From Chondrosia reniformis (Eukaryota; Porifera; Demospongiae; Chondrillida; Chondrillidae), in NCBI GenBank assembly GCA_947172415.1, contig OX359190.1, positions 1,674,001 through 1,738,000 on the forward strand: a stretch of DNA of 64,000 nt, given 5' to 3'. Shown piece after piece: positions 37,401 through 49,800 of this stretch (positions are counted from its first letter, which is position 1; the number at the start of each line of letters is the position of its first letter). Under the pieces are notes generated by a model. That model had not been told where the DNA came from. It did not search any database and saw only the letters and a program-made list of their open reading frames with translations. A program made the position numbers and the translations under genes.

Positions 37401-40400
37401 GGATCAGTGAAGGAGATGTGGGACAAAGTGAGTTCCCCTGATTCAGCAGCATTACTTCAGTTTGTCCATTTAAACACTTTACAATACATTGTGTAAAGTT
37501 ACTTTACATACCAATGTCTATACGACACGAGTACACTTGTGAGTGTGTGTGTGGATGTGGATTGCTCAATCACTTGGCTGCTTTGGTGTAATAACTCTGA
37601 TAATGAATAATGATATAATATCTGCACAAGTATTGTGTAATCAGCTCCACCATATTATCATCTACATTGATATTGTTATTATTCATTAATTCCTGCTATG
37701 TTATTGCTCGAAAGATTGTACAGTCTAATAACCATATTATCATGTCTGTGCTTATAAAGTTGCACATCATAACTTTGTTATTGTACCATTTGTCACCCTC
37801 TCCTGTGCACGTCTCTCTCCTATCCATCCTTGTAGTCTTGGTTGGCCATTGTGAGTTCCAAACAGGCCCACCTTCATGGCTATGCCCAGCACTATATGGC
37901 CCTCCAGTGCAAGGCCGACAAGAAATTTGGTTCCTCCATTGCACGGATGCAGGTATGAAGATGAAGCATGTGTGGATGTTACTTGTTCTGATGATGAGTT
38001 GTCTTTGATGTTGTAGAAAGCATTGGAATTGCTAAAGGAAGCTGACAGAAAAGGATCTGGGTACTTTCAAACTAAAGTATGTCAGTCCTAACATTCCTTG
38101 CAGCATGTCTGAGATGTTACATACATGAATGGTCTCAGTCTATAGAACAGACACTCCAAATAGTGCACACCATGTAATGTTTCAGAAAAAAAATAACAAC
38201 CAAATTTGGCATTATTTTCAATCTCTATCTTTCATTCACTATAATGTTTACAGTTGTTTGTTTTTAAATGTTTACAGTTGTTTGTTTTAACTGTTTACAG
38301 TTGTTTGTTTTTAAATGTTTACGAATGTTTTTCTTAATATTTCATTAGACCTTTTATGGTCAAGTCCAGCGTGAATTGGAGACCACCCAGAAGGACAATA
38401 ACATCATTTACAACGACCTGATCCCCAAGTTTGATACTTTAGAACCCATTCCGAAGACCACCATTGCCAAGCCCGTTCCCTTTCAGACTCCGCCTCCTAA
38501 CTTTGTGGACATATTCAGCAGCCTCATGCCCACCGACGTCCACCAAGCCATGCAGACTTACAATGCGAAGAGAGACTCCCTCGTATCAGGAGAACTTAAG
38601 AAACTTCAAGATGCCAGTCAGCTGATGAATAAGTGAGACACATTATAGGGATCTGGCGCTTGTATGCCGAGATTGACATCATTTAGTAGAGCTGTGGTTA
38701 CCCAACCAAAGATAAGATTTATCTTTTGAAAGGATCATCTTTTGACTTTTAGAGCATCTAAAGATGCAGTTTCGTTGTCTCTTCTTGGTTGTCAGACATT
38801 TCAACCCCGAGGGTCTTCTTCAGGACCTTCCTCAGTGTCGAAATGTCTGACAATCAAGAAGAGACAACAAAACTGCGTCTTTAGACACTCTAAAAGTTGA
38901 AAGATGATCCTTTCAAAAGATAAGTTCGACGCAGTTAGAAGAAATCCTTATTCTATTATGATTTGGCTGGTTTGGTGTAATATTTTGCAGTGATTATCCA
39001 TATTATTACGTAACTAAGTATGTCTGTGCATATTCATGTTGGAGACATGTTTGTATATTTCTGAACTGCAGCACTTTGGCCGAATGGAATCTTCCAGCTT
39101 GCATCGAGGAGACTGGGGATGATTCTGTCCCGGAGTCCATTTTGGAGAAAAACAAATCTGTACGGGAGCAGGGAGGTCTGGCTGCACTAGAACAACTTAT
39201 AGTTCAGCTGCCAGAGCAAGTCGAAAGAAACAAGGAGATCATTGCTGAAGTGAGTCAGAAGTCTTGATAGCCCGTGGTCCTTGTCTTTTGAACAGATCAT
39301 CTTTCGACTTTTGGAGCTTCTAAAGATGCAGTTTTGTTGTCTCTTCTTGGTTGTCAGGCGTTTTGACCCCAAGGGTCTTCTTCAGTGACTGATGTTGATC
39401 TGTAGGTGTATACTTTATATAGGAATCAGTTCCCGCCATTTTTAATTACCTCATAGTCCTTTACAGTATCAAGTATTATTGGTCATTTATAGCTGGTTGT
39501 TTGTTTAATTTTGGCCTGGGTAAACAGCTAAACTAAGCTAAGTTGTTTGTTTAATTTTTTGCGTAAGCCAATTCGATCCAGCAGCTAAGCCAAGTCGATC
39601 GATTTTCCATTGTCCATTGTCCAGTGTTTGTTCATCTAATATCTTGCTCATCACTTCTTGCTTTACTTACCTTGATAAGCTTTCTGCATGATTAAGAAGC
39701 AAGGTATGTGTTTGCGTATTGCGTATGCCTAGTTTAATTTTGGCCTGGGTAAACAGCTAAACAACTAGCTATAAATGGTGGCTTATATTATTTCTTCTAA
39801 CTGCTCCAAACGTATCCTTTGAGTTTGAGGTGGTTTATCTTTGAGAGGTCTTTTGAGTGTCTAGAGACGCAGTTTTGTTGTTAAACTTTAGTCAGACGTT
39901 TCGACCCTGGGAGTCTTCTTCGGTGATTGACTAGACGCTCAAAATAGTCAAAGGATGAACCATCCAAGTTTGATGCAGTTAGAAGGAATCCTTATTCTAT
40001 CTTTGATAATATCATGATTATTTGACTACAGCTACTGATTTGTATGTATACTGTATATTATAGAATCAGCGTATTTTGGATGAGGAGGAGAGAGATGACA
40101 CTGGACTAAGGGATAATTTTAAGGAAAAGTGGAAGAGAACTGGATCTGGTGACCTGAACAAAGCCTTTCGACAAGAAATAGCAAAATACAATGGAGTTTT
40201 ACAGCAAGCGGGAAGTGCTGATAAGACTGTTAAAGAGAAGTTTGACAGTTGTAAGAAGGCAATTGAGATTCTGAGTAAACCGGAAGCTGAGTTGATTCAG
40301 TGTATTCCAAAAGGAGGCACCTCAGCAGGTATATATTGATACGTAGGTCATGTGACAGTCACATGATGGCTTACAATAAATATTTGATTTGAAAATTATT

Positions 40401-43400
40401 ATACTATGTTTATACAGTAAATATATACTAGTAATAAATAAGCAATGTATTCTGTACCTTTCCACGTATGTAAGTATGTACCTATATGTAAATACTCCAT
40501 GACTCAAGGCTGCATATATACAGAACTTTTGGCCAGGGGGAGGGGGGCAAAATGAAAATTTTCAAAATTTAGGGGGACAAATTGTATACAATGCTGTATA
40601 TCAACTTCCGAAAAGTCTAGGAGGGCAAAACCAATTCTGGGGAGGGGGGGCTCTATGCAGCCATGCTTCTTTATTAAACAATGTTTTTGTACCAAAGTTC
40701 ATTCTAATCCCCCACTAAGTGTAAAGACTTGTAAGTAAAGTGATCTTCAGTTGTGCAAAAGGTACTGTATTGTGGTTCAAGATGTCTCCTTTATCTTTCA
40801 CAGTGAGGGCTGGCTCTCAGAGTATTGCAGAGTTGAAGACTCTGATGGAAGAGGTTAGCACATTGAAGGCTGAACGAGAGGTCATTGTTACTACACTGAA
40901 GGATCCAGTCACTGATATCAGTAAGTGGTCATAGAATAACAGGATTTCCCCCATGAAGTGGGTGGAGCCTGAGTTTTACAAGATTACCCAAAACACAAGT
41001 ATTTCTCAACCACAAGTGGTATATAGAACATAATCTGGCCACCATCTTTACAAATGTCATGTGACTCAGGCTCCACCCACTTCATAGGGGAAATCCCATT
41101 ATTCTATATACCACCTGTTGTTGAGAAATACTTGTGTTTTGGGTAGTCTTGTAAACACAAAATATAATTTCTCGACAGTAAGAAAATTGGCACCATTTAA
41201 TAACTCAAATAGTTGTAAAGGTGATGTACTGTATAACACTTTTTTCTAAATTTGTTCTTTACTTCCTACGATAAATCAGGTATTATACAAGTGACATAAG
41301 TACCCACGCTATGTCTTAAGCTAGTTATACGTGTCCTCTCTGTTCACGTACAGCTCCCAAGTTCCTTCAGTCCTTGAAGGAGGAAGGAGCGGTGGATGAA
41401 GCGTCTATCTCTGAGGCTCATCTCTCCAGCACCTACACTAAACTGCAGGAACAAGCCAACGAGAACTTGACCAAACAGAATGATCTCATGAGGAGAGTGG
41501 AGGTGAGGGAGAGGAACAAGGAAGCATTAAGTTAGGGGATACATACAGAGGCATTGCTGTGGCAATTGTAGCTCAGTGGCAGAGCAACTGGTGGTCATAA
41601 CCAGCTGTCCTGGGTTCGATTTCCAGCAATTGCTTCTTTCGTGTTTTTCCCTCTTTATGATGTTTCATTGATTATTACTTGTGGTTTGATTATCACATCG
41701 ATTATTTATACATGTTAAACTATGGTTGCTATGGTAACTTAGATTTGAATATTATTTTACTGTTGATAAAAGTCCTTCTAGCTGCGTCAAACTAATCTTT
41801 GGATGGTTCACCCTTTGGCTTTTTTGAGCGTCTAGTCAGTCACTGAAGAGGACTTCCAAGATTGAAACGTCTGACTAAAGTTTAACAACAAGACTGTGTC
41901 TCTAGATGCTCAAAACGTCGAAAAAAGATGAACCATTCAAGAGATATTTCACTGTTGTTAGAAAGGTTTATGTCAGTTTTGCAATGTTCAAATACCTCCC
42001 AGAGCTAATTAATGTAGTACTCTGTATATCATGAAAATCATTCAGTACTTTGATTATGCACAAATCAGTATCTGGATGTGTGATGTTGAGAGATTTAATA
42101 ATTTTGAAACATTTTGACCCGCAAGTCTTCTTCAGCTAGTGCAAATACTCATAGGAATCAGCATCATAATCATACAGGTATCCCATAACATCTGAATGAA
42201 CGTATCTGTGTATAGGAGGTGTACAAGAGGTTCCACATGGAAACGGGAGGGAAAGTGTCTCCAAGGGAACAGCTCCTGAAACAGCTGGCAGCAGGTTACG
42301 ACACCTTTAGTGAGCTAAATAACAACTTAAAGGAGGGAAACAAGGTATTATAGCTTGGTCTATATCTGTCTATTTATACAACTTGTATACACAATAATAA
42401 TAATAATAACTCTGGGGCTTCCAGTTTCTTTCTCAAATATTTCTCTTAATTTAGTTTTATGGTGACCTGACTCCCATTCTTATGAGACAACAAAGTAAAA
42501 TCAATGATTTCACTTTTGCCAGGAAGACTGAAAAGGAGGAACTGATGAAGTAAGTTTGACAAATTATTGTCCAATCCTTTGATCAATTGTAAGATTGTTA
42601 ATAAACTACCAAACTATATACGTAGATTGCATATACGTACGTATGATCTGTGTGGCACTGTACAGATACGTATAATTCCCCCATGAATAATCTAATACAC
42701 CATTTTCCTACATACTATGCCTACTCTATGAAAAGGCCTATAGGGAACTAAACCTGAAGAGAGCTTAGATGACTGTCTATGAGTTCATACCTTCTTCACA
42801 CTGCTGTCATTTTTTTCTTCAAGCATAGTCAAGGACGTTATTTGTATTATTTATGAACTTCTGAATCAAGATGTGATTATGTGAGCTTTTAATTATTCTC
42901 TTTCATCTTCTCTTCCTTTCATGTCATTAGGGATATTCAGCGAAGCTTCTCAACCCAACCCACCCCAGCTCCACAGCCACCCCAAGCCTCCAGCCAGCCA
43001 CCCCAGAGGCCACCTCCCCCTCAGGCCCAGGCCCAGCAACCTCCCCCAGCTCCGGGGCCGGCACCAGTCCAGGCTTACCACCATCCACCTGGTCCAACTG
43101 CCCCTCCCCCCGTACAACCTGTGCAAGCAGGTATGTGTTACCAGGCCACACCCTCACATACTCTAATAGGCCACACCCTCACATACTTTAATAGGCCACA
43201 CCCTCACATACTTTAATAGGCCACACCCTCACATACTCTAATAGGCCACACCCTCACATACTTGACCACACCCTCACATACTTTAATAGGCCACACCCTC
43301 ACATACTTTAATAGGCCACACCCTCACATACTTTAATAGGCCACACCCTCACATACTTTAATAGGCCACACCCTCACATACTTTAATAGGCCACACCCTC

Positions 43401-43770
43401 ACATACTTTAATAGGCCACACCCTCACATACTCTAATAGGCCACACCCTCACATACTTGACCACACCCTCACATACTTGACCACACCCTCACATACTTGA
43501 CCACACCCCACACCACTTTTTGACCACACCCCTAGAGGTCAGTTCTGGATATGTGTCTATGGTACCCTCTTCCCTTCCCTAGGTGGGTGGGGACAGGGTT
43601 ATGCACCACAGCCGCAGTACTACCAGCCGCCCCCTCAGGGTTACCCCGGTTACCCTCCGGCTCAGCCCCAGTTCAACACCTACTATCCATCGGCTCCTCA
43701 GTCTGGGTACTACACCATGCCTCCGGCAAGCGGGTACCCTCCACAGTACCATCCACCACCCCGTCGCTAG
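34406..43770 (+). CDS. PDCD6IP: ALIX/PDCD6IP, ESCRT-associated Bro1-domain protein
   Basis: Sixteen exons: 34406-34663, 35096-35159, 35649-35776, 36327-36480, 37318-37427, 37836-37952, 38017-38076, 38349-38632, 39072-39249, 40064-40328, 40804-40920, 41354-41502, 42216-42344, 42455-42549, 42931-43130, 43583-43770. Total 2496 nt, 831 aa (human ALIX 868). All phases close. ALIX links ESCRT-I and ESCRT-III in endosomal budding, cytokinesis and membrane repair. The Bro1 domain is about aa 1-360 ([52 protein letters not shown]). The V domain follows ([63 protein letters not shown]). A Pro/Gln/Tyr-rich tail runs from about aa 705 and includes PSAP at aa 805-808. The human GPPxxxY CEP55-type motif is not seen. 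A likely AATAAA lies near 44090. Confidence 0.97.
35958..36225. mobile_element. MITE-like element, family E, second copy
   Basis: ATACTGTATAGCGGGAAAATTTGG at the left and CAAATTTTCCCGCTATACGGTAT at the right form terminal inverted repeats. Interior similar to 7851-8092, with an extra AATTAAGCCAAC triplication. Ends 100 bp before ALIX exon 4. Confidence 0.85.
36635..36752 (-). repeat. Family B repeat, reverse
   Basis: CCCAGTGGAGAAGAAGAGAAGG through TCCTCATCCAAAGCTCTCAC and TATAGGCTTTTACTCTAAAG. In an ALIX intron. Confidence 0.75.
37046..37315. repeat. CT-rich minisatellite abutting the ALIX exon 5 acceptor
   Basis: Units of CTCACTAGCCCCACCC and CTCGCTATCTCCACCC (about 16 bp) repeated some 15 times. 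The array ends directly at the TCTACAG acceptor (37311-37317), so it forms a pyrimidine-rich tract of more than 250 bp. Confidence 0.9.
38700..38960. repeat. Family C foldback repeat
   Basis: AAAGGATCATCTTTTGACTTTTAGAG and the core TGTCAGACATTTCAACCCCGAGGGTCTTCTTCAGG (abbreviated) pair with CTAAAAGTTGAAAGATGATCC. A truncated copy of the same family is at 39285-39405 and a third at 39785-39995, all in ALIX introns. Confidence 0.8.
39285..39405. repeat. Family C repeat, half copy
   Basis: ATCATCTTTCGACTTTTGGAGC through GGTCTTCTTCAGTGACTGATG. Only one arm is present. Confidence 0.75.
39785..39995. repeat. Family C foldback repeat
   Basis: GTTTATCTTTGAGAGGTC, CTAGAGACGCAGTTTTGTTG and GGGAGTCTTCTTCGGTGATTG, then the opposite arm ending GTTAGAAGGAATCC. 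Just upstream of ALIX exon 10. Confidence 0.75.
40506..40668. repeat. Family A repeat
   Basis: AAGGCTGCATATATACAGAAC start, G-rich middle, AAAATTTTCAAAATTTAGGGG, and CTCTATGCAGCC end. In an ALIX intron. Confidence 0.75.
40932..41157. repeat. Two interleaved inverted repeats
   Basis: Block A (40932-40973, includes CCATGAAGTGGGTGGAGCC) is complementary to 41065-41105. Block B (40974-41028, includes ACCCAAAACACAAGTATTTC) is complementary to 41102-41157. The order A-B-A'-B' means the two helices cannot form as one simple nested hairpin. Confidence 0.8.
41562..41633 (+). pseudogene. tRNA-like sequence (72 nt), probably pseudo-tRNA or SINE head
   Basis: A cloverleaf can be drawn. Acceptor stem: GCAATTG with CAATTGC, 7 perfect pairs. 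D stem: GCTC/GAGC. Anticodon stem: CTGGT/ACCAG with the seven-base loop GGTCATA. T arm: CTGGG-TTCGATT-TCCAG. The A box (TAGCTCAGTGGC) and B box (GGTTCGATTTC) are good. Against function: two bases rather than one between D and anticodon stems, no T before the anticodon, and no family of identical copies seen here. The nominal anticodon would be TCA. It lies in an ALIX intron, sense strand. Confidence 0.6.
41775..41970. repeat. Family C foldback repeat
   Basis: GGATGGTTCACCCTTTGGC and the arm ending GATGAACCATTC flank AGTCACTGAAGAGGACTTCC. A half copy (GTCTTCTTCAGCTAGTGC) follows at 42090-42140. Both are in an ALIX intron. Confidence 0.75.
43131..43510. repeat. 25-bp minisatellite after the ALIX exon 15 donor
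   Basis: About 14 units of AGGCCACACCCTCACATACTTTAAT, with 15-bp shortened units (TTGACCACACCCTCACATAC) at 43260 and toward the right end. Begins within 15 bp of the donor site. Confidence 0.92.
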
Positions 43771-44794
43771 GGAAGATCCTTGTTGCTAAGGAGAACAGTC
43801 TTCAAAGCTTATTATTATTAGCTTGCATATTACATCACATAACATTATTGTATAGAACACGTTTGATTAAAAACTGTATTTCTTTTAGAAATATCCGGCA
43901 CTTGTAATTTGAGATTTGCCTTTAAATTTATAATTTGCCAAACCAGTATGTAAGTAATGTTAGCTGATATACGTGTGTACGGTAGGCGCCTTGACTCGAA
44001 GGCTCAGCCGGCCATTTGTGAGTGGCGTAGCATATTAGTGACCGCAATAGCATATATGAGTGTGGGCATAAGACTTTATGAGACCTTTAAAATAAATATA
44101 GTGACTATATAGAGTGCCGGTACTGGTAAGGAACATATAGCGTTAAGTACAACAATTTACATTTGAGTTTCTTCTTGCTATGTTTTATTGGAACTTATGA
44201 AAAATCTAAGATACCATTTTCCTACATGCTATGCCTATTCTGTAAAAGAGCCTATTGGGGAACTAAACCTGAAGAGAGCCTTGGATGAAGATACAGGAGT
44301 CTTTTCTTCCTTCTTTTCCCTTCTTTCATCTTCTTCACTGGGTCACAGTGATCCTGGGAGTCTTTTTTTTCTTTATCTTGATCTTCTGTGAATCCTGTCT
44401 ATATTATGTTATGTCTTCCATCATGGCCACTTTCCTCATGTTTCGCAGGTTATTGCTAAGAACAATGAAATATTATACTACTACTAATAACATTCATTGA
44501 TTATTTCATGAGATATAATGATATTCATAGGGCCACAGAAACATTACCGGCACTTTAACACATTTTTCTGTACTGGTACGGACGCTTTAACTTTGCATGA
44601 TATATATTTATTTATAAATTCCAATGTTTTGAATTTTCCTAAGTAAATTGTGTAGTCTACATCCTGTAAAAAGTGAATTCTCTGCAATATTAATTTTACA
44701 TATGACAACTAGAAAAAAGAAGAAAAAACAACCCAAGCGTGTTTGGAACTCAATGGGTTCCCAGACCCTGCAACAAACACAAATTCTCAAAAAA
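43771..44794. other. ALIX 3' flank
   Basis: Contains a likely AATAAA near 44090, a family B copy at 44198-44405, and otherwise unique AT-rich DNA up to the start of the satellite. No gene recognised. Confidence 0.5.
44198..44405 (+). repeat. Family B repeat, long copy
   Basis: AAAAATCTAAGATACCATTTTCC through CTTCTTCACTGGGTCACAGTG to CTTCTGTGAATCC, close to the 4222 copy but lacking the internal GACAGCTGTTTCTGG part. Confidence 0.8.
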
Positions 44795-45515
44795 CAACCT
44801 TGCACAAATTTGTCTTATCTCTCATCATACATTAACTTCGTATAGCAGTAATTTAAAGTACATTAAGTGCTGTAACTCTTTCATATGAAGAGATATCAAT
44901 CTGAAACTCTATCTCAGTATTCACAGAGATGTATGAAAGACATCCAAAGAGTTTTGCGAATTTGATATCTACTCAAATTTGCCCTATCTCTCATCATACA
45001 TTAACTTCGTATAGCAGTAATTTAAAGTACATTAAGTGCTGTAACTCTTTCATATGAAGAGATATGAATCTGAAACTCTATCTCAGTATTCACAGAGATG
45101 TATGAAAGGCATCCAATGAGTTTTACAAATTTTAATATCTACTCAAATTTGCCCTATCTCTCACTATACATTATCTCTGTATAACAGTAATAAAAAGTAC
45201 ATTAAGTGCTGTAACTCTTCCAAATGAAGAGATATGAATCTGAAACTCTATCTCAGTATTCACAGAGATGTATGAAAGGCATCCAATGAGTTTTACAAAT
45301 TTTAATATCTACTCAAATTTGCCCTATCTCTCACTATACATTATCTCTGTATAACAGTAATAAAAAGTACATTAAGTGCTGTAACTCTTCCAAATGAAGA
45401 GATATCAATCTGAAACTCTATCTCAGTATTCACAGAGATGTATGAAAGGCATCCAAAGAGTTTTACAAATTTTGATATCTACTCAAATTTGCCCTATCTC
45501 TCACCATACGTAGGA
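44795..45515 (-). repeat. Satellite block 1, reverse orientation
   Basis: About four monomers of roughly 170 bp reading CTCAAATTTGCCCTATCTCTC...GTGCTGTAACTCTT. They are the reverse complement of the forward monomers that start at 45516, so the junction at about 45515 is an inversion point. Confidence 0.92.
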
Positions 45516-46185
45516 CAAATATGAGTGAACATCAAAATTTGTAAAACTCTTTGGATATGCTTTATGGATGTCTGTGAATGCTGACAGCAAGTTTCAGCTC
45601 CACATCTTTCCAATTGACGGAGTTACAGCACTAAATGTACATTAGATTCTTGTATACAGATTTAATGTACGTATGGTGAGAGAAAGGGCAAATATGAGTG
45701 AACATCAAAATTTGTAAATTCTTTGGATATGTTTTATGGATGTCTGTGAATGCTGACAGCAAGTTTCAGCTCCACATCTTTGCAATTGACAGAGTTACAG
45801 CACTAAATGTACATTAGATTCTTGTATACAGATTTAATGTACGTATGGTGAGAGAAAGGGCAAATATGAGTGAACATCAAAATTTGTAAAACTTTTTGGA
45901 TATGCTTTATGTATGTCTGTGAATGCTAACATCAAGTTTCAGCTTCACATCTTTCCAATTGACAGAGTTACAGCACTAAATGTACATTAGATTCTGCTAT
46001 AAAAATTTAATGTATGGTGAGAGATAGGACAAATATGAGTGAACATCAAAATTTGTAAAACTCTTTGGATATGCTTTAAGGATGTCTGTGAATGCTGACA
46101 ACAAGTTTCAGATCCACATCTTTCCAATTGACAGAGTTACAGCACTAAATGTACATTAGATTCTTGAATAGAAATTTAATGTACG
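45516..46185 (+). repeat. Satellite block 2, forward orientation
   Basis: About four monomers of 169-173 bp with ATGAGTGAACATCAAAATTTG, GATGTCTGTGAATGCTGACA and CAATTGACAGAGTTACAGC. The block stops at the insert beginning CGGGAGTTTCG. Confidence 0.92.
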
Positions 46186-46890
46186 GGAGTTTCGTAATAA
46201 TATAAATGGCCGACCTAGAGAAGGGAATATTGAAAATACGTTACTTTTATATGTATATTTGAATGACGAGAAGATTTTAATGCACGTGGATATTCACTCT
46301 GTAATACTTGATTGTTTTGAAGTAGTATCTGTCCATATTATAATATATGGATGTCGCTAAAGTGAAAAATCGCCAATCGACTGCTAAAGAAACTCCAAAG
46401 GAAAAAAATTGGACCATACCGAACGCTACCATCCACGACGCTCAGAGGCCGGGATCGGTGGTAACGCTCTGCCGAGTTGAGCTTTGGGTGTCACTTGCGT
46501 GAGAAGAACCAGTTCTTCTCGATATGGCCGACTCATATGAATCCTAAGATATCAGATGCCAATCCCACATTACGTGGAACCCCCCCGAAATCCGGATTAT
46601 TGGTGAGCACGTCTCTATGGCACCAACCGATTAGGAGACAGCTTCAGAGTCTAAGCGCTACCAACCTCTATGGGAACCGCAACCACCATAGAGATGTGTC
46701 CAGGTAGGCCTACTATTGTAAGGTTTTATCTTCTATTTAAATAAAGTAATTGCCCATGAAAACGCTTGTGGTTGGCGAATATTCAATACTTTAGAATAGG
46801 GTATTTTTCGATCTGCAGTAACTCGGGTATCCTTTTTTGAAATTTTACAAAACTAGCAATATATAATGTATAGCTATATGTGCATACAGC
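46186..46890 (+). mobile_element. Insert copy 1 within satellite, with a conserved small ORF
   Basis: A 0.7-kb non-satellite segment beginning GGGAGTTTCGTAATAATATA, nearly identical to 51551-52265. It contains two small frames. One, 46347-46493, opens MDVAKVKNRQSTAKE. The other, 46477-46707, includes MNPKISDANPTLRG and ends in RDVSR followed by a donor-like AG-GTAGGCC. Within it, CTCTATGG and CCATAGAG form an inverted pair. No known family recognised. It may be a non-autonomous element, or a duplicated gene fragment spread together with the satellite. Confidence 0.6.
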
Positions 46891-49800
46891 CAAGAGGTTT
46901 CAGCTTAATATCTTTCCAATTGACAGAGTTACGGCACTAAATGTACATTAGATTCTTGTATACAAATTTAAAGTATGGTGAGATATAGGGCAAATATGAG
47001 TGAACATCAAAATTTGCAAAACTCTTTGGATATGTTTTATGGATGTCTGTGAATGCTGACAGCAAGTTTCAGCTTCACATCTTTCCAATTGACAGAGTTA
47101 CAACACTAAATGTACATTAGATTCTGCTATACAAATTTAATGTATGGTGAGAGATAGGGCAAATATGAGTGAACATCAAAATTTGTAAAACTCTTTGGAT
47201 ATGCTTTATGTATGTCTGTGAATGCTAACACCAAGTTTCAGCTTCACATCTTTCTAATTGACAGAGTTACAGCACTAAATGTAAATTAGATTCTGCTATA
47301 CAAATTTAATGTATGGCGAGAGATAAGGCAAATATGAGTGAACATCAAAATTTGTAAAACTCTTTGGATATCTTTAAGGATGTCTGTGAATGCTGACAGC
47401 AAGTTTCAGCTCCACATCTTTCCAATTGACAGAGTTACAGCACTTAATGTACATTAGATTCTTGTATACAAATTTAATGTATGGTGAGAGGTAGGGCAAA
47501 TATGAGTGAACATCAAAATTTGTAAATTCTTTGGATATGTTTTATGGATGTCTGTGAATGCTGACAGCAAGTTTCAGCTCCACATCTTTCCAATTGACAG
47601 AGTTACAGCACTCAATGTACATTAGATTCTTGTATACAGATTTAATGTACGTATGGTGAGAGAAAGGGCAAATATGAGTGAACATCAAAATTTATAAAAC
47701 TCTTTGGATATGCTTTATGTATGTCTGTGAATGCTAACACCAAGTTTCAGCTTCACATCTTTCTAATTGACAGAGTTACAGCACTAAATGTAAATTAGAT
47801 TCTGCTATACAAATTTAATGTAAGGTGAGAGATAAGGCAAATATGAGTGAACATCAAAATTTGTAAAACTTTTTGGATATGCTTTATGTATGTCTGTGAA
47901 TGCTAACATCAAGTTTCAGCTTCACATCTTTCCAATTGACAGAGTTACAGCACTAAATGTAAATTAGATTCTGCTATACAAATTTAATGTATGGCGAGAG
48001 ATAAGGCAAATATGAGTGAACATCAAAATTTGTAAAACTCTTTGGATATCTTTAAGGATGTCTGTGAATGCTGACAGCAAGTTTCAGCTCCACATCTTTC
48101 CAATTGACAGAGTTACAGCACTCAATGTACATTAGATTCTTGTATACAGATTTAATGTACGTATGGTGAGAGAAAGGGCAAATATGAGTGAACATCAAAA
48201 TTTATAAAACTCTTTGGATATGCTTTATGTATGTCTGTGAATGCTAACACCAAGTTTCAGCTTCACATCTTTCTAATTGACAGAGTTACAGCACTAAATG
48301 TAAATTAGATTCTGCTATACAAATTTAATGTAAGGTGAGAGATAAGGCAAATATGAGTGAACATCAAAATTTGTAAAACTTTTTGGATATGCTTTATGTA
48401 TGTCTGTGAATGCTAACATCAAGTTTCAGCTTCACATCTTTCCAATTGACAGAGTTACAGCACTAAATGTACATTAGATTCTGCTATACAAATTTAATGT
48501 ATGGTGAGAGATAGGGCAAATATGAGTGAACATCAAAATTTGTAAAACTCTTTGGATATGTTTTATGGATGTCTGTGAATGCTGACAGCAAGTTTCAGCT
48601 TCACATCTTTCCAATTGACAGAGTTACAGCACTAAATGTACATTAGATTCTGCTATACAAATTTAATGTATGGTGAGAGATAGGGCAAATATGACTGAAC
48701 ATCAAAATTTGTAAAACTCTTTGGATATGCTTTAAGGATGTCTGTGAATGCTGACAGCAAGTGTCAGCTCCACATCTTTCCAATTGACAGAGTTACAACA
48801 CTAAATGTACATTAGATTCTTGTATACAAATTTAATGTATGGTGAGAGATAGGGCAAATATGACTGAACATCAAAATTTGTAAAACTCTTTGGATATGCT
48901 TTAAGGATGTCTGTGAATGCTGACAGCAAGTGTCAGCTCCACATCTTTCCAATTGACAGAGTTACAACACTAAATGTACATTAGATTCTTGTATACAAAT
49001 TTAATGTATGGTGAGAGATAGGGCAAATATGACTGAACATCAAAATTTGTAAAACTCTTTGGATATGCTTTAAGGATGTCTGTGAATGCTGACAGCAAGT
49101 GTCAGCTCCACATCTTTCCAATTGACAGAGTTACAACACTAAATGTACATTAGATTCTTGTATACAAATTTAATGTATGGTGAGAGATAGGGCAAATATG
49201 AGTGAACATCAAAATTTGTAAAACTCTTTGGATATGCTTTATGTATGTCTGTGAATGCTAACACCAAGTTTCAGCTTCACATCTTTCTAATTGACAGAGT
49301 TACAGCACTAAATGTAAATTAGATTCTGCTATACAAATTTAATGTATGGTGAGAGATAAGGCAAATATGAGTGAACATCAAAATTTGTAAAACTCTTTGG
49401 ATATGTTTTATGGATGTCTGTGAATGCTGACAGCAAGTTTTAGCTTCACATCTTTCCAATTGACAGAGTTACAGCACTAAATGTACATTAGATTCTGCTA
49501 TACAAATTTAATGTATGGTGAGAGATAGGGCAAAAATGAGTGAACATCAAAATTTGTAAAACTCTTTGGATATGCTTTATGTATGTCTGTGAATGCTGAC
49601 AACAAGTTTCAGCTTCACATCTTTCCAATTGACAGAGTTATTGAACTAAATGTACAATAGATTCTGCTATACAAATGTAATTTATGGTGAGAGATAGGGC
49701 AAATATGAGTGAACATCAAAATTTGTAAAACTCTTTGGATATGTTTTATGGATGTCTGTGAATGCTGACAGCAAGTTTCAGCTTCACATCTTTCCAATTG

